NCBI GenBank assembly: GCA_019683665.1
Contig: JADGIB010000002.1
Coordinates: forward strand, 1-35,692
From: Solirubrobacteraceae bacterium
GTDB taxonomy: Bacteria; Actinomycetota; Thermoleophilia; Solirubrobacterales; Solirubrobacteraceae
Direction of reading: 5' to 3'
Length of the DNA: 35,692 bases
The notes under the pieces are model-generated. The model did no database searches and was not told the origin of the DNA. It saw nothing but the letters and a program-made list of their open reading frames with translations. Both the position numbers and the translations under genes were made by a program. Positions 6,760 to 14,118 of this stretch are shown piece after piece. How positions within the stretch are numbered: position 1 is the first letter of the stretch; the number at the start of each line of letters is the position of its first letter.

Positions 6760-8382
6760 CTACATCATCCCCGACATGTCGGGCATGTTGCCGCCGCCGG
6801 ACTCCTTCTCCGGGATCTCGGCGACGACCGCCTCGGTCGTGAGGATGTTCTTGGCGATCGAGGCCGCGTTCTGCAGCGCCGAGCGCGTGACCATGGCCGG
6901 GTCGATGACGCCGGCCTTGACGAGGTCGACCATCTCGCCGGTGGCGGCGTTCAGGCCCTCGTTGCCCTTGGCCTTGCGGACGTCGTTGACGACGACCGAG
7001 CCCTCGAGGCCCGCGTTGAACGCGATCTGACGCAGCGGCTCCTCGAGCGAGCGCAGGACGATCTTCGCGCCGGTGCGCTCGTCGTCGTCCTCGAACGCGT
7101 CGAGCGAGACGGAGTCGGCCGCGCGCAGGAGCGCGACGCCGCCGCCCGGCACGATGCCCTCCTCGAGGGCCGCGCGGGTCGCCTGCAGCGCGTCCTCGAC
7201 GCGGTGCTTCTTCTCCTTGACCTCGGTCTCGGTGGCCGCGCCGACCTTGACGACGGCCACGCCGCCCGACAGCTTCGCGAGGCGCTCCTGGAGCTTCTCG
7301 CGATCGAAGTCGGAGTCGGTCGTCTCGATCTCGGACTTGATCTGGTTGATGCGGCCCTTGATCGCGTCGACGTCGCCGGCGCCGTCCACGATCGTCGTCG
7401 TGTCCTTGGCGACGACGACGCGGCGGGCGCGGCCGAGCTGCGAGATCTGGGTGTTCTCGAGCTTGAGGCCGAGATCCTCGGTGATGACCTCGCCGCCCGA
7501 CAGGATGGCGATGTCCTCGAGCATGCGCTTGCGGCGATCGCCGAAGCCCGGCGCCTTGACGGCGACGCCGGTGAACGTGCCGCGCAGCTTGTTGACGACG
7601 AGCGTCGCCAGGGCCTCGCCCTCGACGTCCTCGGCGATGATCAGCAGCGGCTTGCCCGACTGGATGACCTGCTCGAGGATCGGGAGGAGGTCACGGACGG
7701 AGCCGATCTTCTGGTTGGCGATGAGGATGTAGGGCTCCTCCAGGACGGCCTCCATGCGGTCCTGGTCGGTGACCATGTAGGGCGAGATGTAGCCCTTGTC
7801 GAACTGCATGCCCTCGGTGAACTCGAGGTCGAGGCCGAACGTCTGGCCCTCCTCGACGTTCACGACGCCGTCCTTGCCGACCTTCTCGATGGCGTCGGCG
7901 ATGACGTCGCCGATCTCCTCGTCGCCGGCCGAGATCGTCGCGACGCGGGCGATCTGGTCCTTGCCGTTGACCTCGGTCGCCTGCGACTTGATGTTCTCGA
8001 CGATCTGGTCGACGGCCTTCTCGATGCCGCGCTTGAGCGCGAGCGGGTTGGCGCCGGCGGCGACGTTCTTCAGGCCCTCGCGGACGATGGCCTGCGCCAG
8101 GACGGTCGCCGTCGTCGTGCCGTCGCCGGCGACGTCGTTCGTCGCCGTCGCGACCTCGCGCACGAGCTGCGCGCCCTGGTTCTGGAAGACGTCCTCCACC
8201 TCGATCTCACGAGCGATGGTCACGCCGTCGTTCGTGATGGTCGGGGCGCCGAACTTCTTGTCGAGGACGACGTAGCGACCCTTCGGGCCGAGGGTGACCT
8301 TGACCGCATTGGCCACGGCGTCCACGCCCGCCTGGAGCGCGTTGCGCGCCTCGGCGTCGTACTTCAGTTCCTTGTGAGCCAT
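6760..8382 (-). CDS. groL: 60 kDa chaperonin GroEL
   Basis: A 540-residue GroEL. It begins AHKELKYDAEARNALQAGVDAVANAVKVTLGPKGRYVVLDK and has the ATP-site GDGTTTATVLAQ run, the AALEEGIVPGGGVALLRA segment and a C-terminal GGGNMPDMSGMM tail. It forms the double-ring folding chamber with GroES in the cytoplasm. The ATG at 8382 follows groES by only 16 bases; AGGAG lies 13 bases before it, a long spacing, with the groES TAG beside it. It is co-transcribed with groES under the CIRCE operators. The Gly/Met-rich tail is the form usually expected of a general housekeeping GroEL. Confidence 0.98.
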   Translation of the reverse strand: MAHKELKYDAEARNALQAGVDAVANAVKVTLGPKGRYVVLDKKFGAPTITNDGVTIAREIEVEDVFQNQGAQLVREVATATNDVAGDGTTTATVLAQAIVREGLKNVAAGANPLALKRGIEKAVDQIVENIKSQATEVNGKDQIARVATISAGDEEIGDVIADAIEKVGKDGVVNVEEGQTFGLDLEFTEGMQFDKGYISPYMVTDQDRMEAVLEEPYILIANQKIGSVRDLLPILEQVIQSGKPLLIIAEDVEGEALATLVVNKLRGTFTGVAVKAPGFGDRRKRMLEDIAILSGGEVITEDLGLKLENTQISQLGRARRVVVAKDTTTIVDGAGDVDAIKGRINQIKSEIETTDSDFDREKLQERLAKLSGGVAVVKVGAATETEVKEKKHRVEDALQATRAALEEGIVPGGGVALLRAADSVSLDAFEDDDERTGAKIVLRSLEEPLRQIAFNAGLEGSVVVNDVRKAKGNEGLNAATGEMVDLVKAGVIDPAMVTRSALQNAASIAKNILTTEAVVAEIPEKESGGGNMPDMSGMM

Positions 8383-8398
8383 GTCGGTTCGCGTTCTC

Positions 8399-8692
8399 CT
8401 AGGACTCGATCTTGGCGAGGACGTCCGACTCGCGGAGGACCAGGAGATCCTCGCCGTCGACCTTGATCTCGGTGCCGCCGTACTTCGAGTAGAGGATCTC
8501 GTCACCCACGGCGACGTCGAGCGGGATGCGCTTCTCGCCGTCCTCGTCGTACTTGCCGTCGCCGACGGCCAGCACCTTCCCCTTCTGCGGCTTCTCCTTG
8601 GCGGTGTCGGGGAGCACGAGACCGCTGGCGGTCGTCTGGTCCTCCTCGATCGCCTGCACGATCAGCCGATCGCCCAGGGGCTTGAGCTTCAT
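8399..8692 (-). CDS. groS: 10 kDa co-chaperonin GroES
   Basis: A 97-residue GroES, beginning MKLKPLGDRLIVQAIEEDQ, with the mobile loop (TTASGLVLPDTAKEKPQKG, about residues 20-38) and the VGDEILYSKYGGTEIK roof region. It caps the GroEL ring. The start is fixed by the GGAGGT Shine-Dalgarno at 8702-8707. First gene of the groES-groEL operon, with a CIRCE-like operator between its likely promoter and start. Confidence 0.98.
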   Translation of the reverse strand: MKLKPLGDRLIVQAIEEDQTTASGLVLPDTAKEKPQKGKVLAVGDGKYDEDGEKRIPLDVAVGDEILYSKYGGTEIKVDGEDLLVLRESDVLAKIES

Positions 8693-8701
8693 GAGATGTT
8701 G

Positions 8702-8707
8702 ACCTCC
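8702..8707 (-). promoter_or_regulatory. Strong Shine-Dalgarno of groES
   Basis: GGAGGT on the minus strand, 9 bases before the groES ATG. It contrasts with the many leaderless-looking genes here and fits a leader that contains an operator. Confidence 0.8.
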
Positions 8708-8728
8708 GGAATGGGACTCTTGCGTCCG

Positions 8729-8755
8729 CTGGCACTCTCGGATCGAGAGTGCCAG
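8729..8755. promoter_or_regulatory. CIRCE operator 1 (HrcA site) before groES
   Basis: CTGGCACTC-N9-GAGTGCCAG, perfect 9-base arms with the standard 9-base spacer; the inner TCG/CGA also pairs, giving 12-base arms. It differs from the classic TTAGCACTC-N9-GAGTGCTAA only in the outer positions. HrcA binding here represses groESL until heat shock. No hrcA gene lies in the window. Confidence 0.9.
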
Positions 8756-8766
8756 ACTCGTGGACG

Positions 8767-8772
8767 ATGCTA
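8767..8772 (-). promoter_or_regulatory. Probable groES -10 box between two CIRCE sites
   Basis: TAGCAT on the minus strand. It would place the transcription start near 8757-8761, with operator 1 just downstream and operator 2 around the -35 region. Its first three bases are the stop codon of the upstream secreted-protein gene. No good -35 hexamer is visible. Confidence 0.4.
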
Positions 8773-9522
8773 GCAATCCTGGCACTCTCGGGCCAGGCGT
8801 GCCAGCGGAGTGTCAGGCCCGGGCTCTGCGCCGAGGGGCGCCGGGGAGACCGTGACCGTGACGTCGTAGCGCAGCGTCCCGCGCATCCCGGCCGACCGCA
8901 GCCGCCGCGTCCCCGACGCCGTCAGCGTCACCGGGCCGGCGCGCAGCGCGTCGAGCGTCGTCGTCGCGACCGGCAGCGACCCGGTCGCCTGGAGGTCGGC
9001 CAGGCGCGGCCCGGCGCAGCGGGTCGACAGCGGGTCCTCGGAGCCCTCGATCTCGGCCCCGGCGGCCGCCGCGGGCGACAGGAAGACGACCTCGACCGCG
9101 TCGCCGCTGCGGCGCACGCCGAACGTCGTGACCGTGTGGGCGATCCGGTCGCGGCAGCGCTGGCCGCGGTCGCGCACGCGCGCGACCGTCCGCCCGGCCG
9201 GGTCGTAGAGACCGCCGCCGCCGGCGACGAGGTCGCCCATCGTCACGACGAACGCACCGCCCACCCCGCCCGAGCGGTGGCGGACGCGGCCGCGCAGCCC
9301 GCAGCGCCCGACGCGGCGGCAGGTCGCGCGGTCGCTGCGGAAGTCGAGCCGCAGGGCCGCGCGGGCGTCCTGGGCGAGGAGGGAGATCCCGCCGGCGGCG
9401 GGCTGGGCGTCGGCGGGGACGGGCTCCGGCGTCCCGTCCTGGGCGTGGGCGGCCGCGGGCGCGGCGGCCGCGAGGAGGAGGGTCGTGAGCGCGCCGACGA
9501 TCCGGGTCGATGCGTAGGTCAT
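8770..9522 (-). CDS. Secreted protein of unknown function
   Basis: 250 residues with a classical signal peptide (basic MTYASTR, hydrophobic core to about residue 25, cleavage after an Ala-His-Ala-type site). The mature part has six or more cysteines (in CRRVGRC, RGQRCRD, STRCAG and the terminal ECQDC), suggesting disulphides. I recognise no domain. TAGGCT 10 bases before the ATG suggests a nearly leaderless transcript. Its 3' end lies directly upstream of groES on the same strand, and bases 8779-8805 of its coding sequence form the second CIRCE-like repeat, so the C-terminal residues are partly dictated by an operator. Confidence 0.75.
   Translation of the reverse strand: MTYASTRIVGALTTLLLAAAAPAAAHAQDGTPEPVPADAQPAAGGISLLAQDARAALRLDFRSDRATCRRVGRCGLRGRVRHRSGGVGGAFVVTMGDLVAGGGGLYDPAGRTVARVRDRGQRCRDRIAHTVTTFGVRRSGDAVEVVFLSPAAAAGAEIEGSEDPLSTRCAGPRLADLQATGSLPVATTTLDALRAGPVTLTASGTRRLRSAGMRGTLRYDVTVTVSPAPLGAEPGPDTPLARLARECQDC
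8779..8805. promoter_or_regulatory. CIRCE-like operator 2, inside the upstream coding region
   Basis: CTGGCACTC-N9-GCGTGCCAG, one arm mismatch from operator 1 and exactly 50 bp from it centre to centre. It lies within the last codons of the secreted-protein gene at the expected -35 side of the groES promoter. Confidence 0.75.
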
Positions 9523-9532
9523 GGGGGCGGGC

Positions 9533-9538
9533 AGCCTA
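9533..9538 (-). promoter_or_regulatory. -10 box of the secreted-protein gene
   Basis: TAGGCT on the minus strand, 10 bases before the ATG at 9522. It shares a 47-base divergent region with the promoter of the 9570 gene. Confidence 0.45.
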
Positions 9539-9554
9539 CCCGCCGTCCTGCCGC

Positions 9555-9560
9555 TACCGT
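9555..9560 (+). promoter_or_regulatory. -10 box of the 9570 membrane protein gene
   Basis: TACCGT, 9 bases before the ATG at 9570. It supports this start over the open frame extending upstream to 9510. Confidence 0.45.
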
Positions 9561-9569
9561 CGCGCGCCG

Positions 9570-10634
9570 ATGCGGCCCCGCCTGATCCGCCATCCGACCC
9601 GCGACGCCGACGCGATCGCGCTGCTGGAGACCTTCCTCGTCTCCGGCGTCGCGACCGTCCTCGTCATCCGCACCCAGCTGTGGGCGACGAACTACCCGCA
9701 GCTCGGCGGCCACGGGCTCCACATCGCCCACCTCCTCTACGGCGGCATCCTCATGGCGATCACGATCGCCCTGCTGCTCGTCTACCTGAACCGGTCGCTG
9801 CGCCGCCCGGCCGCGGTCCTCGGCGGCATCGGCTTCGGCTTCTTCATCGACGAGCTCGGCAAGTTCATCACGTCCGACAACGACTACTTCTTCAAGCCGG
9901 CGGCGGCGCTCATCTACCTGACGTTCGTCGTGATGTACCTGCTCATCCGCACGTTCGAGCGCCGGCGCGGGCTGACCGAGATGGAGCGGGTCGTCAACGC
10001 GCTCGACCTCGCGGCCGAGGCCGCCCGCCACGACCTCGACGAGCGCGACAAGCAGCGGGCCCTGCGGCTCCTCGACGGCGCCGACCCGTCCGACCCGCTC
10101 GTCGCGCCCGTCCGCGACCTCATCGCCCGGCTCGACGCGCTCCCGCCCCGCCCGCCGCGCTGGCCGGCGCGCACCGCGCTGCGCATCCGCGACGCCTACC
10201 TCGCCTTCTCGCAGACGCCGCTCTTCACCCCGCTCGTCATCGCGGTCATCGTCGGCTGGGGCGTGCTCAGCCTCCTCGTCACCTTCGAGCTCGTGCTCTC
10301 GATCGGCCTGGACCTCGGCGGCGCCCGCCCGGGGGCCGAGAGCGACGCGCTCAGCGACCTGTCGGTCGTCAACTGGCTCAGCCTCGCCTCCTCGACGGCC
10401 TCGGGCGTGCTCGTCGCGGCCGGCGTCGTGCGCCTGCGCCGGGGCCGCGTCGAGGCCGCCTACCGCTCGTTCGAGCGCGCGCTGCTCGTCTCGATCCTCC
10501 TCACGCGCACGTTCTCGTTCGTCGAGTCCCAGTTCGGCGCCGTCTTCGGCCTCGGGATCGACCTGCTGCTGTGGGTCAGCCTCGGGCTCATGACCCGCGG
10601 GGAGCGCCAGCGCGCGAGCGTGGCGGCGGGCTGA
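9570..10634 (+). CDS. Integral membrane protein of unknown function
   Basis: 354 residues with about eight hydrophobic segments: four in residues 15-130, a hydrophilic charged stretch at about 130-205 (likely cytoplasmic, with DLDERDKQRALRLLDGADPSDP), then four more to residue 340. The most distinctive stretch is GFGFFIDELGKFIT with DNDYFFKPA at about residues 85-110: buried acidic residues beside a membrane segment, which could be functional. I recognise no named family. Start chosen at the ATG 9 bases after TACCGT. Its TGA directly abuts the stop of the convergent ASCH gene with no base between. Confidence 0.8.
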   Translation: MRPRLIRHPTRDADAIALLETFLVSGVATVLVIRTQLWATNYPQLGGHGLHIAHLLYGGILMAITIALLLVYLNRSLRRPAAVLGGIGFGFFIDELGKFITSDNDYFFKPAAALIYLTFVVMYLLIRTFERRRGLTEMERVVNALDLAAEAARHDLDERDKQRALRLLDGADPSDPLVAPVRDLIARLDALPPRPPRWPARTALRIRDAYLAFSQTPLFTPLVIAVIVGWGVLSLLVTFELVLSIGLDLGGARPGAESDALSDLSVVNWLSLASSTASGVLVAAGVVRLRRGRVEAAYRSFERALLVSILLTRTFSFVESQFGAVFGLGIDLLLWVSLGLMTRGERQRASVAAG

Positions 10635-10652
10635 CTAGTTCTGCGCGCCGCC
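10622..10652. terminator. Stem-loop enclosing both stop codons, convergent junction
   Basis: GGCGGCG (10622-10628) and CGCCGCC (10646-10652) flank a 17-base loop that holds the stop codons of both convergent genes. No T-run; possibly a weak bidirectional terminator. Confidence 0.3.
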
Positions 10653-11033
10653 GATGCCGAGGCGCCGGTCGGTGAACTCCGACGGCGAGTCGACGATCTG
10701 GCTGAACCGCACGACGGTCACGACGTCGTCCATCGAGACCTCCCGCCCGTAGATCTGCTCGAGGAAGTGGATCATCTCCTCGTGGCGGCGGAACTCGGGG
10801 TTGTCGTGCTCGATGTCGCGCGGCGAGAGCTCGCGGACGCGCTTGACCTCGACCTGGTCGATGACCGCCTCGAAGATCCGCTCGCGCGGCGAGTACTGGT
10901 AGCCGATCGTGACCAGGACGAGCTGGTTCTTGCGGTACTTGTGGGACTTGTCGCCGAGCCGGATCGTGGCGGTCTTGCGCCCCCGCTTCAGCTGGTCGGC
11001 GAAGATGCGTGAGTAGAAGTTCAGTACCTGCAC
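10635..11033 (-). CDS. ASCH domain protein
   Basis: 132 residues from a GTG start. An ASCH/PUA-like beta-barrel is indicated by GRKTATIRLGDKSHKYRKNQLVLVTIGY (residues 18-45; the Gly-x-Lys-x-x-x-x-Arg signature is GRKTATIR), then ERIFEAVIDQVEVKRVRELS. The family is thought to bind RNA or modified nucleotides, and some members hydrolyse N4-acetylcytidine. The C-terminal half (EEMIHFLEQIYGREVSMDDVVTVVRFSQI) is more individual. TAGAGT lies 11 bases upstream, so it may have its own promoter after the NUDIX gene. The precise role is unknown. Confidence 0.8.
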   Translation of the reverse strand: MQVLNFYSRIFADQLKRGRKTATIRLGDKSHKYRKNQLVLVTIGYQYSPRERIFEAVIDQVEVKRVRELSPRDIEHDNPEFRRHEEMIHFLEQIYGREVSMDDVVTVVRFSQIVDSPSEFTDRRLGIGGAQN

Positions 11034-11044
11034 AGGCGGGCGTG

Positions 11045-11050
11045 ACTCTA
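11045..11050 (-). promoter_or_regulatory. Possible -10 box of the ASCH gene
   Basis: TAGAGT on the minus strand, 11 bases before the GTG at 11033, in the 22-base gap after the NUDIX gene. Confidence 0.35.
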
Positions 11051-11055
11051 GCGCG

Positions 11056-11493
11056 TCAGGGGGCCGCCCGTTCCCGCCGGACCCGCTCCAGCGCGCGCTG
11101 CACCATCTCCCGCTCGCCGCGGTAGGAGAGCTCGTCCAGCGCGCGCTCCAGCGGCACCCAGCGGGCCTCCTCGACCTCGGCGTCGTGGTCGGCCACGTCG
11201 CCCGACCGGTAGTCGAACAGGTAGAAGGCGACGACCTTCGCGATCCGCTTGCCGTCGCGCTGGTACCAGTAGCGGACGTCGCCGAGCTTCTCGACGAGCT
11301 CGGCCTCCACGCCGGTCTCCTCGCGGACCTCGCGCACCGCCGCCTGCGGCGGCGTCTCGCCCGGGTCGACGTGCCCCTTCGGCAGCGCGACGACCGCCCG
11401 CCCGTTCGCGGCCCGGCGGCGCGGGACGATCACGATCGTCTCGTCGCCGCGGATGACGACGCCGCCGGCGCTGAACTCAGTAGACGTAGCCAC
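11056..11493 (-). CDS. NUDIX hydrolase
   Basis: 145 residues with a complete Nudix box, Gly40 to Gly61 (GHVDPGETPPQAAVREVREE then TG), holding the RE-x-x-x-EE metal ligands Glu55, Glu58 and Glu59. The short form, the early SAGGVVIR strand and the VRYWYQRDGKRIAKVVAFYLF segment resemble MutT/Ap4A-hydrolase-like members; the substrate (oxidised nucleotide, dinucleoside polyphosphate or other) is not determined. The GTG start lies inside the 3' end of the Crp/Fnr gene (17-base overlap), so it is translationally coupled to that regulator. Confidence 0.92.
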   Translation of the reverse strand: MATSTEFSAGGVVIRGDETIVIVPRRRAANGRAVVALPKGHVDPGETPPQAAVREVREETGVEAELVEKLGDVRYWYQRDGKRIAKVVAFYLFDYRSGDVADHDAEVEEARWVPLERALDELSYRGEREMVQRALERVRRERAAP

Positions 11494-12175
11494 GCAGCGC
11501 GGCGGGGTCGTTGACGACGATGCGGCCGCGGCCCTGCGTGATGACCCCGGCCCGCTCGAGCACGGCCAGGAAGCGACTGGCCGACTCGCGCGAGGAGCCG
11601 GCGAGCTGGGCGATGTCGGCCTGGGTGATCGTGACGAGCACGTCGCGCTCGCCGGCGCCCTCCTTGCGGGCGGCCTCGACGAGCTCCCCGAGGACGGTCG
11701 CGACGCGGCTCTGCACGGTCTGGAACGACTGGCGCGTGAGGCGCTCGTTGGCCTCCCGCAGCCGCCGGCCGAGCGACACCGCGAGCTTCACCGCCATCGA
11801 CGCGTGCTCCTCGAGCAGGCGCCGGAAGTCCGGGCCGGAGATCGCGATCGTCTGCAGCTCGTCGAGCGCCTCGAGCGTCGCCGAGCGCTTCTCGTCGTCG
11901 AAGATCGCGAGCTCGCCGAAGATGTCGCCGGGGCCGAAGTGCGCGAGCGTGATGGTGCGCCCGTCGGCGTGCTCGCGGATCGCGCGCGCGTGCCCGCTGC
12001 GGATGACGTAGCACGTGTCGCTCGCGTCGCCCTCCCGGAAGATCACCTCGCCGGGCGCGAACGCCCGCGGGACGGCGACCCGGGCGATCTGGCGCAGATC
12101 GGGCTCGGCCAGGGTCTCGAAGACCCCGACCCCGTGGAGCAGCGCGACGGCCTCCTCGGTGGTGGCACCCATCAC
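11477..12175 (-). CDS. Crp/Fnr family transcriptional regulator
   Basis: 232 residues from the GTG (231 from the ATG at 12172). A cyclic-nucleotide-binding-type beta-barrel covers about residues 12-125 (FAPGEVIFREGDASDTCYVIRSG; FGPGDIFGELAIFDDEKRSATLEA, where the Gly-Glu-Leu and Arg-Ser-Ala positions correspond to the CRP phosphate-binding cassette). A linker helix leads to a winged helix (ITQADIAQLAGSSRESASRFLAVLERAGVI, about 175-205). No Fnr-type cysteine cluster. GTG and ATG are consecutive codons; TATCCT ends 7 bases before the GTG, favouring the GTG for a leaderless message. It probably controls itself and the overlapping NUDIX gene. Confidence 0.93.
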   Translation of the reverse strand: MMGATTEEAVALLHGVGVFETLAEPDLRQIARVAVPRAFAPGEVIFREGDASDTCYVIRSGHARAIREHADGRTITLAHFGPGDIFGELAIFDDEKRSATLEALDELQTIAISGPDFRRLLEEHASMAVKLAVSLGRRLREANERLTRQSFQTVQSRVATVLGELVEAARKEGAGERDVLVTITQADIAQLAGSSRESASRFLAVLERAGVITQGRGRIVVNDPAALRGYVY

Positions 12176-12182
12176 CCCCGTC

Positions 12183-12188
12183 AGGATA
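12183..12188 (-). promoter_or_regulatory. -10 box of the Crp/Fnr gene
   Basis: TATCCT on the minus strand, 7 bases before the GTG (10 before the ATG). It forms a back-to-back pair with TATGGT at 12208-12213 in a 44-base divergent region. Confidence 0.5.
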
Positions 12189-12207
12189 TGCGACGGCGGG
12201 CCGCCGC

Positions 12208-12213
12208 TATGGT
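12208..12213 (+). promoter_or_regulatory. -10 box of the 12220 secreted-protein gene
   Basis: TATGGT, ending 6 bases before the ATG at 12220: textbook leaderless spacing. Confidence 0.55.
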
Positions 12214-12219
12214 CGGGTC

Positions 12220-12720
12220 ATGGCCCGCTCCGCGCTCGCCGTCGCGCTGGCGGCGCTGGCGCTCGCCCCGGCCGGGGCGCAGGCCGCCGCGCCGAAGCCG
12301 TGGGCGACGGTCAACGTCTGCGACACCGCCAAGCACCCGAACACGATCGGGATCCGCGCCTCGATGCCGGGCGCCCGCCGCACGGGGGTCCGGCTCTACA
12401 TGCGCTTCCGGGTCCAGTGGCGCGACCGCACGGACGGCCGCTGGCACAACCTCCTCGAGGGCCGCGGCGGCGACTCCGGGTGGGTGTCGCTCGGCCGCTC
12501 GCGCGGCGGGCGCGGCCGCCAGGCCGGCCAGCTGTTCCGCTTCGCCGCGCCGGAGCCCGGCAGGCCGCAGGTCCTGCGTGGGCGGGTCGACTTCCAGTGG
12601 CGGATCGGCCGCGACGTCGTGCGCCACGCCACGGCGATCACTGAGAAGGGGCACCGCTCGGCCGCCGGGAGCGACCCGAAGGGCCACTCCGCGGCGACCT
12701 GCGTGCTGCGGGCGCCGTAG
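12220..12720 (+). CDS. Small secreted protein of unknown function
   Basis: 166 residues with a signal peptide (MARSALAVALAALALAPAGAQA, likely cut near residue 22-24). The mature part has two cysteines, one near the start (VNVCDTA) and one near the end (ATCVLRAP), likely bridged, and a beta-rich pattern with Trp (RFRVQWRDRTDGRWHN, GRVDFQWRIGRDVV). No named domain recognised. Leaderless-type promoter. It is followed after 6 bases by the convergent bioY stop. Confidence 0.75.
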   Translation: MARSALAVALAALALAPAGAQAAAPKPWATVNVCDTAKHPNTIGIRASMPGARRTGVRLYMRFRVQWRDRTDGRWHNLLEGRGGDSGWVSLGRSRGGRGRQAGQLFRFAAPEPGRPQVLRGRVDFQWRIGRDVVRHATAITEKGHRSAAGSDPKGHSAATCVLRAP

Positions 12721-12736
12721 CGGCGCTCAGCGCCCG
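12709..12736. terminator. Stem-loop enclosing both stop codons, convergent junction
   Basis: CGGGCGC (12709-12715) and GCGCCCG (12730-12736) flank a 14-base loop that contains the secreted-protein TAG and the first bases of the bioY stop. No T-run. Possible bidirectional terminator. Confidence 0.3.
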
Positions 12737-13317
12737 TCGATGCGGCGCGCCAGGCGCCAGGCCGACGGCATCGCGACCGCGGCGATCGCGGCCTTGATCA
12801 GCCCGCCGACGATGAACAGCGTGAAGCCGTTGTGGACGGCCGTCGACCAGTCCGAGCCGGCCCAGACCTTCAGCCACGGCACGCCGATCCCGAAGACGAT
12901 CAGCTGCGCGAGGCAGAACGACGCGAACGCGATGAGCGGTCGGCGGTCGGCGCCCAGCTCGGCCAAGCGGCCGACGACGTACGTGGCGACGACGAAGCCG
13001 ACGAGGTAGCCGCCGGTGGCGCCCAGCAGGTGGTCGATGCCCATGCCGCCGTCGGAGTAGACGGGCATGAACAGGCCCATGACGACGTACAGGGCGACGG
13101 CGGTGACCCCGCGGTTGGCGCCCAGGGCCGAGCCGATCAGGACGACGCCGAGCGTCTGCCCGGTGATCGGGACGGGGGACGGCGGGACCTCGATGGCGAT
13201 CTGGGCCATGAGCGCCATGAACAGCGCCCCGGCGAGGACGAGCACGGCATCGCGGGCGCGAGCGCCCGGCAGGGCGTCGGCCAGCACGAGGCGGCGCGGC
13301 GCGGCGTATGACGTCAA
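12727..13317 (-). CDS. bioY: Biotin transporter substrate-binding protein BioY
   Basis: 196 residues, about six membrane segments. Typical BioY features: an IEVPPSPVPITGQTLGVVLIGSALG segment after the first helix, GLFMPVYSDGGMGIDHLLGATGGYLVGF, and FCLAQLIVFGIGVPWLKVW. BioY is the S-component of ECF transporters that bring biotin into the cell; no bioM, bioN or ECF partner genes lie here, so it works with a shared module or alone. The start is TTG, supported by AGGAG five bases upstream. No biotin-synthesis genes nearby. Confidence 0.93.
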   Translation of the reverse strand: MTSYAAPRRLVLADALPGARARDAVLVLAGALFMALMAQIAIEVPPSPVPITGQTLGVVLIGSALGANRGVTAVALYVVMGLFMPVYSDGGMGIDHLLGATGGYLVGFVVATYVVGRLAELGADRRPLIAFASFCLAQLIVFGIGVPWLKVWAGSDWSTAVHNGFTLFIVGGLIKAAIAAVAMPSAWRLARRIDGR

Positions 13318-13322
13318 GACTG

Positions 13323-13327
13323 CTCCT
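13323..13327 (-). promoter_or_regulatory. Ribosome binding site of bioY
   Basis: AGGAG on the minus strand (within GAAAGGAGC), five bases before a TTG codon; it decides this unusual start. Confidence 0.65.
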
Positions 13328-13404
13328 TTCTGCGCGACCAGGCCGGTATTGGTAGCGGCTCCGGCCGCCGGATGTCGCGGAGTTCGACGCCGGGACCGCG
13401 CCCG

Positions 13405-14118
13405 TCAGGCGTCGAAGAGCCGCGGGTCGTTGGAGATGACGCCGTCGACGCCCAGCGCCTCCAGGCGCGCGATCGTCGCCGCGTCGTCGACCGTCCAGAC
13501 GTAGAGCTCGCCGCCCGCCGCGTGGACGCGGCGCACGAGCGCGGCGGTCACGAGCCGCCACTGGGCCATGAGCGCGTCGGCGCGGCCGGCCCGGATCGCG
13601 GCGGCCGCCCGCCGCGGCAGCGCCGTGCGGTAGGCCAGGCCCCAGCCGATCGCGGGGACCCGCGTCCACGGCGAGCGCATCGGGTCGCGCCGCAGCCGCG
13701 GGACCGACCAGCCGAGGCGCAGCGACGGCTCGGCCGCCCGCAGGCGCGCCAGCGACGGGATCTCCATCGTCGACACGAGCGCGCGCTCGAGCAGGCCGTG
13801 GCGGCGCAGCGCGTCGAGGACCCGCAGCTCGTAGCCCTGCAGCTTGAGGTCGACGTCGAGCTCGACGCCGGCGAACGCGTCCTGCGCGAGGTGGGCCAGG
13901 CCCTCCTCGAGCGTCGGGGCGGCCCCGGCGCGCAGCGCGCCGTAGTCGTGGGCGAGGTACAGCTCGCCGGTGCCGTCGGGGCGCTCGGAGAGGACGTCGA
14001 ACTCGATCATGTCGACGCCGTGGGCGACGGCGGCGTCGAACGAGGCCGGCGTGTTGCCGGGCGCGATGTGGTCGGCGCCCTTGTGGCCGACCCGGCGGGG
14101 GCGGGGCGGGCGGCTCAC
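13405..14118 (-). CDS. Glycerophosphodiester phosphodiesterase family protein
   Basis: 237 residues from a GTG that overlaps the nei stop (GTGA at 14115-14118). A GDPD TIM-barrel is indicated by GHKGADHIAPGNTPASF (catalytic-type His12), MIEFDV (Glu39 and Asp41, metal ligands), LAHD (His57) and the C-terminal LYVWTVDD and GVDGVISNDP strands. The family hydrolyses glycerophosphodiesters. Two positions are unusual: the common PENT reads PGNT, and the third metal-ligand region (often E-x-K) reads DVDLK. Activity may still be intact. No signal peptide, so cytoplasmic. Third gene of the lhr-nei group; a link to repair is not obvious. Confidence 0.88.
   Translation of the reverse strand: MSRPPRPRRVGHKGADHIAPGNTPASFDAAVAHGVDMIEFDVLSERPDGTGELYLAHDYGALRAGAAPTLEEGLAHLAQDAFAGVELDVDLKLQGYELRVLDALRRHGLLERALVSTMEIPSLARLRAAEPSLRLGWSVPRLRRDPMRSPWTRVPAIGWGLAYRTALPRRAAAAIRAGRADALMAQWRLVTAALVRRVHAAGGELYVWTVDDAATIARLEALGVDGVISNDPRLFDA

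Noticed and set aside
13318..13404. A biotin-responsive operator upstream of bioY.
   Set aside because: Only a short GCGGC/GCCGC stem is visible; no palindrome resembling BirA, BioR or BioQ sites could be supported.
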